A DNA stretch of 39,459 nt, taken from NCBI GenBank assembly GCA_024234975.1, contig JACKNH010000031.1, positions 1-39,459 of the forward strand, in the 5' to 3' direction. The DNA is from Gammaproteobacteria bacterium (GTDB lineage: Bacteria > Pseudomonadota > Gammaproteobacteria > Ga0077536). The first letter of the stretch is position 1. Each line of letters starts with the position of its first letter. Under the pieces are notes generated by a model that had not been told where the DNA came from, ran no database searches, and saw only the letters and a program-made list of their open reading frames with translations. The position numbers were made by a program, and so were the translations under genes. This document shows, piece after piece, positions 22,616 through 30,534 of the stretch.

Positions 22616-23958
22616 TGGCAACCAGCCGCACCATGACACCGGGTCGACCGAACCTGGGACAGTTGACGGAACTCCGGCAACGCCTGCTGTTTCTGCTGGG
22701 CGCGTTGCTTGTGTTCCGCATCTGTACGCACGTCCCGGTGCCCGGGATCAATCCGGCGGCACTGGCGGCGCTGTTCGACCAGCAGAGTGGCACCATCCTT
22801 GGCATGTTCAACATGTTCTCGGGCGGTGCGATGAGCCGTTTCTCCATCGTTGCGCTCGGGATCATGCCTTACATATCGGCGTCCATCATCATCCAGTTGA
22901 TGACGACGATTTACCCACCCCTGGAGCAGCTGCGCAAGGAGGGTGAGTCCGGCCGCAGAAAGATTACACAATACACGCGCTATGGCACCGTGGCGTTGGC
23001 AACCTTCCAGGCAATTGGCGTTGCGGTCATGGTGGAGCAGCAGACGGCAGCTGGCATGGCGCTTGTCATCAGCCCCGGTTTGGCGTTCAAAATCACCTGC
23101 GTTACCACCCTGGTGACCGGGACCCTGTTTTTGATGTGGTTGGGAGAGCAGGTCACCGAGCGGGGCGTTGGCAACGGGATCTCGATGATCATTTTCGCAG
23201 GCATTGTCTCGGGATTACCGGCAGCCGCAGGTGGAACGATTGAGTTGACCCGTCAGGGCGAGCTTGGCATTCCCACGGTCATTGTGCTCGTGGTCCTGAC
23301 TGTGGTGGTGACCGGGCTGGTGGTATTTGTCGAACGCGGTCAGCGCCGCATTACCGTCAACTACGCCAAGCAGCAGCGTGGCCGGAATATGTATGCCGGG
23401 CAATCCAGCCACCTGCCGTTCAAATTGAATATGGCCGGTGTGATTCCACCGATTTTCGCCTCCAGCATAATCCTGTTTCCGGCGACTCTCGCTGGTTGGT
23501 TCGGCAACATGGAAGGCATGCGGTGGCTGCAGGATATCAGTCAGACCTTGTCGCCAGGGCAGCCGATTTATGTAATGCTGTACGCGGCTGCAATCGTCTT
23601 CTTCTGTTTTTTCTACACCGCGATTCAGTACAACCCGCGCGATACGGCAGAGAACCTGAAGAAATCGGGGGCATTTATTCCCGGCATCCGGCCAGGTGAG
23701 CAAACCGCCCGCTACATTGATGGCGTAATGACCCGCCTGACAGCAGCTGGCGCCGTCTACATCACTGCGGTTTGCCTGCTCCCTGAATTCCTGATTCTGA
23801 AATATAATGTGCCGTTTTACTTCGGCGGAACCTCGTTGCTGATTATCGTCGTTGTCATCATGGATTTCATGGCTCAGGTGCAGGCCCACCTGATGTCGCA
23901 TCAATATGAAGGTCTGTTGAAGAAAGCCAACCTCAAGGGTTACGGCCGGAGATCGTAG
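22615..23958 (+). CDS. secY: Protein translocase subunit SecY
   Basis: SecY is the channel-forming subunit of the SecYEG translocon in the inner membrane. It is 447 residues with ten hydrophobic segments. Conserved signatures are the plug and TM2 region MFNMFSGGAMSRFSIVALGI, YISASIIIQL, the GNGISMIIFAGI block, and PGIRPGEQTARYIDGVMTRL near the C5 loop. GTG at 22615 overlaps the rplO stop. An ATG six codons later (22633) would also keep the whole membrane domain, but GTG fits the coupled layout better. rpmJ begins one base after the stop. Confidence 0.98.
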   Translation: MATSRTMTPGRPNLGQLTELRQRLLFLLGALLVFRICTHVPVPGINPAALAALFDQQSGTILGMFNMFSGGAMSRFSIVALGIMPYISASIIIQLMTTIYPPLEQLRKEGESGRRKITQYTRYGTVALATFQAIGVAVMVEQQTAAGMALVISPGLAFKITCVTTLVTGTLFLMWLGEQVTERGVGNGISMIIFAGIVSGLPAAAGGTIELTRQGELGIPTVIVLVVLTVVVTGLVVFVERGQRRITVNYAKQQRGRNMYAGQSSHLPFKLNMAGVIPPIFASSIILFPATLAGWFGNMEGMRWLQDISQTLSPGQPIYVMLYAAAIVFFCFFYTAIQYNPRDTAENLKKSGAFIPGIRPGEQTARYIDGVMTRLTAAGAVYITAVCLLPEFLILKYNVPFYFGGTSLLIIVVVIMDFMAQVQAHLMSHQYEGLLKKANLKGYGRRS

Positions 23959-23959
23959 G

Positions 23960-24073
23960 ATGAAAGTAAGAGCGTCGGTTAAGACGTTATGTCGCAATTG
24001 CCGCGTTATCAAACGCAAAAATGTCATTCGCGTGATTTGCAAGGATCCGCGGCATAAACAACGTCAGGGTTAA
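23960..24073 (+). CDS. rpmJ: 50S ribosomal protein L36, zinc-binding form
   Basis: L36 is the smallest large-subunit protein. The 37 codons translate to MKVRASVKTLCRNCRVIKRK and a remainder ending DPRHKQRQG. Zinc ligands C11, C14, C27 and H32 are all present, so this is the zinc-binding type whose loss is compensated by zinc-free paralogues under zinc limitation in many bacteria. The ATG is one base after the secY stop and rpsM follows after 15 nt. This is the usual secY-rpmJ-rpsM order, and the gene is easily missed because of its size. Confidence 0.97.
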   Translation: MKVRASVKTLCRNCRVIKRKNVIRVICKDPRHKQRQG

Positions 24074-24088
24074 GAGTAGGCATTCGCT

Positions 24089-24451
24089 ATGGCACGTGTT
24101 GCAGGTGTAAACATTCCGGACCGCAAGCATGCGGTTATTGCGTTGACCTCGATCTACGGCATCGGTCGGACGCGCGCAGGCAAAATCTGCGTCGCAGCGG
24201 ACGTTCCCGCAGATATGAAGATCAAGGATTTGACCGAAGAACAGCTTGAAAAGCTGCGTACTGAAGTCGGCAAATATGCGGTTGAAGGTGACCTGCGACG
24301 CGAAGTGTCGATGAGCATCAAGCGCTTGATGGACCTCGGTTGCTACCGCGGTGTCCGTCATCGTCGCGGTCTGCCTGTGCGCGGTCAGCGCACCCGGACC
24401 AACGCCCGCACGCGGAAGGGCCCGCGCCGCGCGATCAAGAAAACCAAGTAG
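24089..24451 (+). CDS. rpsM: 30S ribosomal protein S13
   Basis: S13 forms bridges B1a/b with the large subunit and contacts P-site tRNA. It is 120 residues: MARVAGVNIPDRKHAVIALT at the start, a helix-turn region YGIGRTRAGKIC, and a basic tail with RGQRTRTNARTRKGPRRAIK. In E. coli the alpha operon leader before rpsM carries the S4-binding pseudoknot. Only 15 nt separate rpmJ and rpsM here, so such a structure would have to reach into rpmJ. Confidence 0.99.
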   Translation: MARVAGVNIPDRKHAVIALTSIYGIGRTRAGKICVAADVPADMKIKDLTEEQLEKLRTEVGKYAVEGDLRREVSMSIKRLMDLGCYRGVRHRRGLPVRGQRTRTNARTRKGPRRAIKKTK

Positions 24452-24476
24452 TAGAAGCGAACGGAACCGAAGGTAA

Positions 24477-24878
24477 ATGGCAACTTCATCTCAGGCAGCT
24501 GGCGCGCGCGCGCGCAAGAAGGCGAAACGTACCGTCGTTGAAGGCATCGCTTTCATCCACGCATCGTTCAACAACACGATCATCACGATCACCGATCGCC
24601 AGGGCAACACCCTGGGATGGTCTACGGCCGGCGGTAGCGGTTTCCGCGGTTCTCGCAAGAGCACACCGTTCGCGGCACAGGTCGCCGCTGAAAAACTCGG
24701 CGGGCTGCGCGACGAATACGGTATTCAGAACCTGGAAGTGTTCGTGAAAGGGCCAGGCCCGGGACGCGAATCCGCCGTCCGCTCACTGAACGCAGCCGGA
24801 TACAAGATCAATCACATCACCGACGTGACGCCGCTGCCGCACAATGGCTGCCGGCCACCTAAGAAGCGTCGCGTTTAA
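24477..24878 (+). CDS. rpsK: 30S ribosomal protein S11
   Basis: S11 lies on the small-subunit platform near the mRNA exit and E site. It is 133 residues. The N-terminus is a variable basic stretch (AAGARARKKAKR). The conserved body includes ASFNNTIITITDRQGNTLGW, GPGPGRESAVRSLNAAGYKI and the C-terminal HNGCRPPKKRRV. It is 25 nt after rpsM and 26 nt before rpsD. Confidence 0.99.
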   Translation: MATSSQAAGARARKKAKRTVVEGIAFIHASFNNTIITITDRQGNTLGWSTAGGSGFRGSRKSTPFAAQVAAEKLGGLRDEYGIQNLEVFVKGPGPGRESAVRSLNAAGYKINHITDVTPLPHNGCRPPKKRRV

Positions 24879-24904
24879 GGCATAGAAAGCCAGGAGCATT
24901 TTTA

Positions 24905-25528
24905 ATGGCAAGATATCTTGGGCCAAAGTGCAAATTGAGCCGTCGGCAGGGCGTGGACCTCTCGTTGAAGAGCCGTGCGCGCTCGATCGAGTCAAAGTGC
25001 CAATTGGACAAGCCCCCGGGTCAGCATGGTGACAACCGCAACCGTCGCCAGTCTGACTACGCCAACCAGTTGCGTGAAAAGCAGAAGCTGCGCTACATGT
25101 ACGGCGTCCTCGAGAAGCAGTTCTCGCGTTACTACAAGGAAGCGGCGCGCCGCAAAGGTGCGACCGGCGAAAACCTGTTGCAGCTGCTGGAAGGCCGTCT
25201 GGACAACGTTGTGTACCGTATGGGCTTCGGCGTGACCCGGGCAGAAGCCCGCCAGATCGTCAGCCACCGCGCGGTCCTGGTCAACGGCAAGTCGGTCAAC
25301 ATTCCGTCTTACCAGGTCAAGGCCGAGGACGTGATTTCGTTGCGCGAACGTGCACGCAGCCAGGCCCGCATCCAGGATTCGTTGGCTATCGCCGAACAGC
25401 TCGGGTTCCCGGACTGGGTCGAAGTGGACACCAAGAAGATGGAAGGCAAGCTGCGGCACCTTCCTGAACGTAGTGATCTGCCAGCTGATATCAACGAATC
25501 ATTGGTAGTCGAGCTCTACTCGAAATAA
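24905..25528 (+). CDS. rpsD: 30S ribosomal protein S4, zinc-free form
   Basis: S4 nucleates assembly of the 5' domain of 16S rRNA and helps set decoding fidelity. In E. coli it also represses the alpha operon. It is 207 residues beginning MARYLGPKCKLSRRQGVDL. The N-terminal region lacks the four-cysteine zinc cluster of the C-plus type. An S4 RNA-binding domain is visible around residues 95-160 (RLDNVVYRMGFGVTRAEARQ). Length and ends are normal. Confidence 0.99.
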   Translation: MARYLGPKCKLSRRQGVDLSLKSRARSIESKCQLDKPPGQHGDNRNRRQSDYANQLREKQKLRYMYGVLEKQFSRYYKEAARRKGATGENLLQLLEGRLDNVVYRMGFGVTRAEARQIVSHRAVLVNGKSVNIPSYQVKAEDVISLRERARSQARIQDSLAIAEQLGFPDWVEVDTKKMEGKLRHLPERSDLPADINESLVVELYSK

Positions 25529-25551
25529 TCGAGCTGTTAGGAGAATCGCTC

Positions 25552-26556
25552 ATGGCGGCAGTTATCAACGAGATACTGAAACCGAGAATCGTCGACGTCC
25601 AGGCGCTGGGCAACAACGTCTCGCGTATCACGCTCGAACCCTTAAATCGTGGTTTCGGCCACACACTCGGCAATGCCCTTCGGCGCGTGCTGCTGTCGTC
25701 CATGGAAGGCGCGGCCGTGACCGACGTCGAAATAGAAAACGTGTTGCACGAGTACACGACCATCGAAGGTGTGCAGGAGGATGTCACAGATATCCTGTTG
25801 AACATCAAGGCGATGTCAGTGCGTATGCATAGCCGTTCGGAAGCCACGCTGACTCTGAACAAGAAGGGGCCGGGTGAAGTCACAGCTGCGGATATCGCAC
25901 TTGACCACGACGTCGAGATCGTCGACGGCGGTCATCACCTCGCGCACCTAAACGACAACGGCGATCTGAACATGACTTTGCGTGTTGCACGTGGTCGTGG
26001 CTATCAGCCAGCAAATGCGCGCGAGCAGGGCGAGGAAGTCGATCACGCGATCGGTCGCCTGAAACTGGATGCGTCATTCAGCCCGGTACGGCGTGTGTCT
26101 TACGAAGTCCAGAGCGCCCGCGTTGAGCAGCGTACTGACCTCGACAAGTTGATTATCACTATCGAAACCAACGGCACCATCGACGCTGAAGCTGCGGTAC
26201 GTGAAGCGGCGGGCATCCTGCGCAGCCAGCTCGCGGTCTTCGTTGACCTGAGCAAAGAGGAGTCGATGGAACCCGAGCGCAAGCAGGAAGCCGAAGTCGA
26301 TCCAATTCTGCTGCGCCCGATTGATGACCTCGAGCTGACGGTCCGTTCGGCAAATTGCCTGAAAGCGGAATGCATCTACTACATCGGCGATTTGATTCAG
26401 CGCACGGAAGTTGAACTGCTGAAGACGCCGAATCTCGGCAAGAAGTCACTGACAGAAATCAAAGATGTCCTGGCTGCTCGCGGTCTTTCGCTGGGCATGC
26501 GCCTTGAGAACTGGCCACCGGCCAGCCTGCAGGATGATCGCAAGTTGTCCGCTTGA
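25552..26556 (+). CDS. rpoA: DNA-directed RNA polymerase subunit alpha
   Basis: Alpha dimerises to nucleate RNA polymerase and its C-terminal domain contacts UP elements and activators. It is 334 residues (E. coli 329). The N-terminal domain shows GHTLGNALRRVLLSS with R45, needed for beta binding. A linker near 235-250 (EESMEPERKQEAEVD) leads to the C-terminal domain, where R265 in TVRSANCLKAE occupies exactly the E. coli DNA-contact position. The domain end GLSLGMRLENWPPASL is nearly identical to E. coli, so UP-element recognition should be conserved. It lies 23 nt after rpsD and 34 nt before rplQ. Confidence 0.99.
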   Translation: MAAVINEILKPRIVDVQALGNNVSRITLEPLNRGFGHTLGNALRRVLLSSMEGAAVTDVEIENVLHEYTTIEGVQEDVTDILLNIKAMSVRMHSRSEATLTLNKKGPGEVTAADIALDHDVEIVDGGHHLAHLNDNGDLNMTLRVARGRGYQPANAREQGEEVDHAIGRLKLDASFSPVRRVSYEVQSARVEQRTDLDKLIITIETNGTIDAEAAVREAAGILRSQLAVFVDLSKEESMEPERKQEAEVDPILLRPIDDLELTVRSANCLKAECIYYIGDLIQRTEVELLKTPNLGKKSLTEIKDVLAARGLSLGMRLENWPPASLQDDRKLSA

Positions 26557-26590
26557 GACATTGATAGAAGGTATAGAGGAAGCATAGAAA

Positions 26591-26968
26591 ATGCGGCACG
26601 GTAATAGCGGGCGCAAGCTGAACAGAACCAGCTCCCACCTGAAGGCGGTCAAGCGCAACATGACGGCATCGTTGTTTCAGCATGAGCTGATCAAGACGAC
26701 CCTGCCCAAGGCAAAAGAGTTGCGCCGCACGGCGGAACCATTGATTACGATGGCCAAGCAGGATTCGCTTGCACATCGGCGTCTGGCTTTCGACAGGCTG
26801 CGTGATCGCGATGCGGTCACCAAGCTCTTCAATGAACTGGGGCCGCGCTATCGTGATCGTCCGGGCGGTTACCTGCGCATCCTCAAGTGCGGCTTTCGTG
26901 CCGGCGATTGCGCACCGATGGCTATCGTTGAGCTGGTCGATCGTCCGCAGGATGCTACTGACGAGTAA
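26591..26968 (+). CDS. rplQ: 50S ribosomal protein L17
   Basis: L17 is a large-subunit protein near the tunnel exit. It is 125 residues: MRHGNSGRKLNRTSSHLKAV at the start, TTLPKAKELRRTAEPLITMA in the middle and GGYLRILKCGFRAGDCAPMA later, all canonical. It closes the alpha gene group. A strong intrinsic terminator begins 29 nt after its stop, marking the end of the ribosomal supercluster. Confidence 0.99.
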   Translation: MRHGNSGRKLNRTSSHLKAVKRNMTASLFQHELIKTTLPKAKELRRTAEPLITMAKQDSLAHRRLAFDRLRDRDAVTKLFNELGPRYRDRPGGYLRILKCGFRAGDCAPMAIVELVDRPQDATDE

Positions 26969-26996
26969 TTTGTAAAGTTCCGGAACCAGGCATTAC

Positions 26997-27036
26997 GCAA
27001 ACGGCGCTGCGATTCACGCAGCGCCGTTTGCATTTT
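26997..27036 (+). terminator. Intrinsic terminator after rplQ
   Basis: GCAAACGGCGCTGCG (26997-27011) pairs perfectly with 27017-27031 around a 5-nt loop (ATTCA). The 15-bp G+C-rich stem is followed by ATTTTC. The T-run is on the + strand side only (the opposite side reads GTAATG), so it terminates the rplQ transcript rather than gatB. It is the only clear intrinsic terminator noticed in the 26-kb rpoB-rplQ series. Confidence 0.9.
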
Positions 27037-27094
27037 CGGGAACCGAAAAGCCCGCTCTCCTGCGCGCCCCGCTTTCCAATGACTTCTTATTGCG

Positions 27095-28528
27095 TCAGTC
27101 GAAAATACATTGTCGCAGCAGTTCGTTGACCTGTTGCGGGTTGGCCTTGCCTTTGCTCAATTTCATGATCTGACCAACCAGAAATCCCAGCACCTTGTCC
27201 TTGCCGCTTTTGAGCTGCTCAACCTGTTCAGGATTTGCGGCGATGACCTGATCGACGAACGCCATGATTGCACCGGTATCATTCACCTGGCGCAGACCTC
27301 GACGCTCGATGATCTCACGCGCCCGGCCCTCACCTTGCCACATGGCCTCGAACACCTCTTTGGCAATCTTGCCGGAGATCGTGCCGTCACTGACTGCACT
27401 GAGCAGTTCGGCCAGCATCTCGGACTTGACCGGGATTTCGCTGATGGCCATTCCATCCTTGTTCATCGCACCGAAGACCTCCCCGAGGATCCAGTTGGCG
27501 GCGCTGCGCGGATCACCCCCTGCAGAGATGGTAGCTTCGAGATAGTCGGCTACCGCCCGATCACGGGCGAGGTTAACTGCATCAGCATGATGCAGACCCA
27601 GAGTGTGCTCGAAACGTTGCTCCCGGGCGCGGGGTAACTCCGGCAATAATTCGCGCATCGCGTCTATCTGAACCTTACTGATATCCAGCGGTAACAGATC
27701 AGGATCCGGGAAATATCGGTAGTCCTGTGCATCTTCCTTGCTGCGCATACTCCGGGTTTCATCGCGGTCCGGATCGTATAACCTGGTTTCCTGCACGACC
27801 TTGCCACCGCTTTCAAGCAATTCCACCTGACGCTCAATCTCGTAGTTGATCGCGCGTTCGACGAACCGGAAGGAATTCAGGTTCTTGATTTCCGCACGCG
27901 TTCCGAGCGTGGTGCTGCCAATCGGTTTCACTGAAACATTGGCATCGCAGCGGAAGGAGCCCTCCTGCATGTTGCCATCGCATATGCCGAGATAACGAAC
28001 CAGGGTATGCAATGCCCGCATGTACGCCACTGCGTCGCTTGCACAGGTGAGATCGGGCTCGGTGACGACTTCCAGCAGCGGCGTTCCCGCGCGATTGAGA
28101 TCGATACCGGTCATGCCGTGAAAGTCTTCGTGCAGCGATTTTCCCGCATCCTCTTCCAGATGCGCCCGGGTAATTCGGATGCGGATGGTCTCACCGTCTT
28201 CAGTGGCGATATCCAGATGTCCGCGTGCGACCACCGGCAGTTCGAACTGGCTGATTTGATAACCCTTGGGAAGATCAGGATAGAAGTAATTCTTGCGTGC
28301 AAATACCGAGCGTGGCGCAATCTCGGCATCAATCGCGAGCCCGAACAGGATCGCCATGCGCACCGCCTCGGCATTGATGACCGGCAGCACGCCAGGCAGC
28401 CCGAGATCCACTGCGCAGGCCTGTGAATTGGGTGTACCGCCATAAGCTGTCGCTGCTCCGGAGAACATCTTGCTCGCCGTTGAAAGCTGGACGTGTATTT
28501 CCAGGCCAATCGTTGGTTCGTATTGCAT
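27095..28528 (-). CDS. gatB: Asp-tRNA(Asn)/Glu-tRNA(Gln) amidotransferase subunit B
   Basis: GatB binds the misacylated tRNA and carries the kinase/transamidase site that converts Glu-tRNA(Gln) or Asp-tRNA(Asn) to the amide form, using ammonia passed from GatA. From the ATG at 28528 it is 477 residues and starts MQYEPTIGLEIHVQL, the family N-terminus. An in-frame TTG at 28555, directly after the gatA stop, would add nine non-conserved residues and is less likely. Signatures include VDLGLPGVLPVIN, YPDLPKGYQISQFELP and RAGTPLLEVVTEPD. The C-terminal helical and YqeY-like tail is complete. It is the last gene of gatCAB and converges on rplQ. Confidence 0.97.
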   Translation of the reverse strand: MQYEPTIGLEIHVQLSTASKMFSGAATAYGGTPNSQACAVDLGLPGVLPVINAEAVRMAILFGLAIDAEIAPRSVFARKNYFYPDLPKGYQISQFELPVVARGHLDIATEDGETIRIRITRAHLEEDAGKSLHEDFHGMTGIDLNRAGTPLLEVVTEPDLTCASDAVAYMRALHTLVRYLGICDGNMQEGSFRCDANVSVKPIGSTTLGTRAEIKNLNSFRFVERAINYEIERQVELLESGGKVVQETRLYDPDRDETRSMRSKEDAQDYRYFPDPDLLPLDISKVQIDAMRELLPELPRAREQRFEHTLGLHHADAVNLARDRAVADYLEATISAGGDPRSAANWILGEVFGAMNKDGMAISEIPVKSEMLAELLSAVSDGTISGKIAKEVFEAMWQGEGRAREIIERRGLRQVNDTGAIMAFVDQVIAANPEQVEQLKSGKDKVLGFLVGQIMKLSKGKANPQQVNELLRQCIFD

Positions 28529-28555
28529 GCTTATTTCATTCGTATCTGGTTGCAA

Positions 28556-30016
28556 TTACGGCGCGCGCTGGTGCCAGTCGGTCGCCTGCTGGAACTGATG
28601 AGCGACCTGCAAGATCGTGGCTTCATCGAACGCTTTCCCAATCAGTTGCATTCCCACCGGCAACCCGTTATCGAAACCGGCCGGAATCGATGCGCCCGGC
28701 AGTCCGGCGAGATTCACAGCTGTCGTGTAGACGTCGCACAGATACATCTCAATGGGATCACTGGATTTGGCCCCGATGCGGAACGCCGTGGACGGCGTGG
28801 TTGGGCCGACGAGCACATCAGCTTGCGCGAGGGCGTTTGCAAAATCCCGGCTTATCAGGCGGCGGATACGCTGCGCCTGGCCATAGTAAGCATCGTAGTA
28901 GCCGTGCGAGAGTGCAAATGTGCCCACCAGAATCCGGCGCTTGACCTCGTTACCGAAGCCTTCCGAGCGGCTGCGGACATACATGTCCTGCAGGTCAACC
29001 GGGTCACTGCAGCGGTAGCCGTAACGCACGCCATCGTAGCGGGCCAGGTTTGAAGAACATTCGGCCGGCGCAATAACGTAATACGCGGGTATCGCCAACG
29101 ACATATTAGGCAGACTTACCTCGACCCGCCGCGCGCCCAGGCGTTCAAGCACGCCGATCGCGCTTTCTATCGCTTCACCCACTTCGGCGTCCAGGCCGGC
29201 GGCAAAGAACTCTTTGGGTACGCCGACCTTCAGTCCCGCGAGAGAAGTGTCCAGCAGACGGGTGAAATCCTCGGCGTCCCGCGTGACCGAGGTGGAATCG
29301 CGGCCGTCGTGGCCGGCCATCGCGCCCAGCGTCAGGGCGAGGTCTTCCGCGGTAAGCGCCATCGGGCCGCCCTGGTCCAGACTGGATGCATAGGCAATCA
29401 TGCCGTAGCGCGATACGCGGCCGTATGTCGGTTTCAGTCCGCTGATTCCGCAGAATGCGGCTGGTTGGCGGATAGAACCGCCGGTGTCTGTACCTGTGGC
29501 CATCGGTACCATGCGCGCCGCCACTGCTGCCGCGGAGCCGCCGGACGACCCTCCGGGCACGCAGCCCTTGTCCCAGGGATTCAGGACCGCGCCGTAGTAG
29601 CTTGTTTCATTGGATGAGCCCATCGCGAACTCATCCATGTTTGTCTTGCCCACTGCCACCATGCCTGCGGTACCCAGGCGCTCGACAGCCCCTGCATCGT
29701 ACGGCGCGATGAAGTTTTCCAACATGCGTGAACCGCAGGTGGTGCGGACCCCTTGCGTGCAGAATATGTCTTTGTTTGCATAGGGAATTCCGGTCAATTT
29801 TCCGTGCTTGCCGATGGCGATCTGACGGTCTGCGTCATGCGCCGCCGCCAGCGCCTGTTCCGGCGTGACCGTGATGAATGCATTCAATTCCGGATTCAGC
29901 TGCCCGATGCGGTCCAGAACCGCTCTGGTGAGCTCGACACTGGAAACCGTGCCAGCAGCCAGTGCGGCGGACATCTGGGCAATCGTCGTGTATTCCATCT
30001 GCGCTGAACCTGTCAT
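28556..30016 (-). CDS. gatA: Asp-tRNA(Asn)/Glu-tRNA(Gln) amidotransferase subunit A
   Basis: GatA is the amidase that releases ammonia from glutamine (or asparagine) for the GatCAB complex. It is 486 residues of the amidase signature family. The Ser-cisSer-Lys triad is K82 (ANKDIF), S157 (GGSSGG) and S181 (DTGGSIR), with the same spacing as the Staphylococcus enzyme (79/154/178). The ATG at 30016 overlaps the gatC stop (ATGA) behind AAGG. An alternative ATG at 29998 is less favoured. GatB follows after 27 nt. Confidence 0.98.
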   Translation of the reverse strand: MTGSAQMEYTTIAQMSAALAAGTVSSVELTRAVLDRIGQLNPELNAFITVTPEQALAAAHDADRQIAIGKHGKLTGIPYANKDIFCTQGVRTTCGSRMLENFIAPYDAGAVERLGTAGMVAVGKTNMDEFAMGSSNETSYYGAVLNPWDKGCVPGGSSGGSAAAVAARMVPMATGTDTGGSIRQPAAFCGISGLKPTYGRVSRYGMIAYASSLDQGGPMALTAEDLALTLGAMAGHDGRDSTSVTRDAEDFTRLLDTSLAGLKVGVPKEFFAAGLDAEVGEAIESAIGVLERLGARRVEVSLPNMSLAIPAYYVIAPAECSSNLARYDGVRYGYRCSDPVDLQDMYVRSRSEGFGNEVKRRILVGTFALSHGYYDAYYGQAQRIRRLISRDFANALAQADVLVGPTTPSTAFRIGAKSSDPIEMYLCDVYTTAVNLAGLPGASIPAGFDNGLPVGMQLIGKAFDEATILQVAHQFQQATDWHQRAP

Positions 30017-30300
30017 TCGATGACCTTGGGAACCAGGAACAGGTTGTTCTCGGTGGCCGGTGCCAGCGCCAGAAACGCAGCGGAGTTATCGCGTTCGCTG
30101 ACGGCATCTGCACGCAGTGCGGCGCCAAGGTCATGCGGGTTCCCCATGGGCGCGATCTGCGCGGTGTCGACTGCGTTCATCTGCGCCACCAGAGCGAGGA
30201 TACGTTGCATGGCATCCTGGTATTGCGGAACGTCGTTCGGGTCAATTGCGAGCCGCGCCAGGCGGGCGATCGCTTCGATATCTGGGCTTGAATTATCCAT
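30013..30300 (-). CDS. gatC: Asp-tRNA(Asn)/Glu-tRNA(Gln) amidotransferase subunit C
   Basis: GatC is a small extended protein that ties GatA to GatB. It is 95 residues. The first helix IEAIARLARLAIDPNDVPQY is typical, as is the closing NLFLVPKVIE. It is the first gene of gatCAB and overlaps gatA by four bases. A GGGAAAA Shine-Dalgarno lies just before the ATG, adjoining a small hairpin (30309-30322). Its presence implies that at least one of Gln-tRNA or Asn-tRNA is made by transamidation in this organism. Confidence 0.97.
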   Translation of the reverse strand: MDNSSPDIEAIARLARLAIDPNDVPQYQDAMQRILALVAQMNAVDTAQIAPMGNPHDLGAALRADAVSERDNSAAFLALAPATENNLFLVPKVIE

Positions 30301-30534
30301 GGTTTTCCCGGTAGCAATACCGTGTCGCTCGCTTGCCGAATGACACGGCCACTGTTAAATTTGCACCTCTAAATTTCGCGGCTTTTGAGGGCTTTATTCT
30401 ACCGGAACCGACAGGATTCTGGTGCAGTCGGGCCGCGTTGCACTCCTCTGGCAGGCCTGCATGACTCATTGGTACCGGGGCGTCCCAGCTCGCTGAGCGC
30501 CGCCGGTCGTTTATTTAACGCAAGGTATTCAAGT
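30301..30534. promoter_or_regulatory. Divergent intergenic region between gatC and mreB
   Basis: The 234 bases must hold the start signals for gatCAB (leftward) and mreB (rightward). For mreB, a TATTCT (30395-30400) could be a -10, but no good -35 lies at the right distance. For gatC a TAGAAT on the - strand (complement of 30396-30401) overlaps it, again without a clear -35. Two helices near gatC share bases: 30309-30313 with 30318-30322, and 30320-30326 with 30342-30348. No gene is evident; the open frame running into mreB from 30385 lacks similarity to MreB before 30535. Confidence 0.4.
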
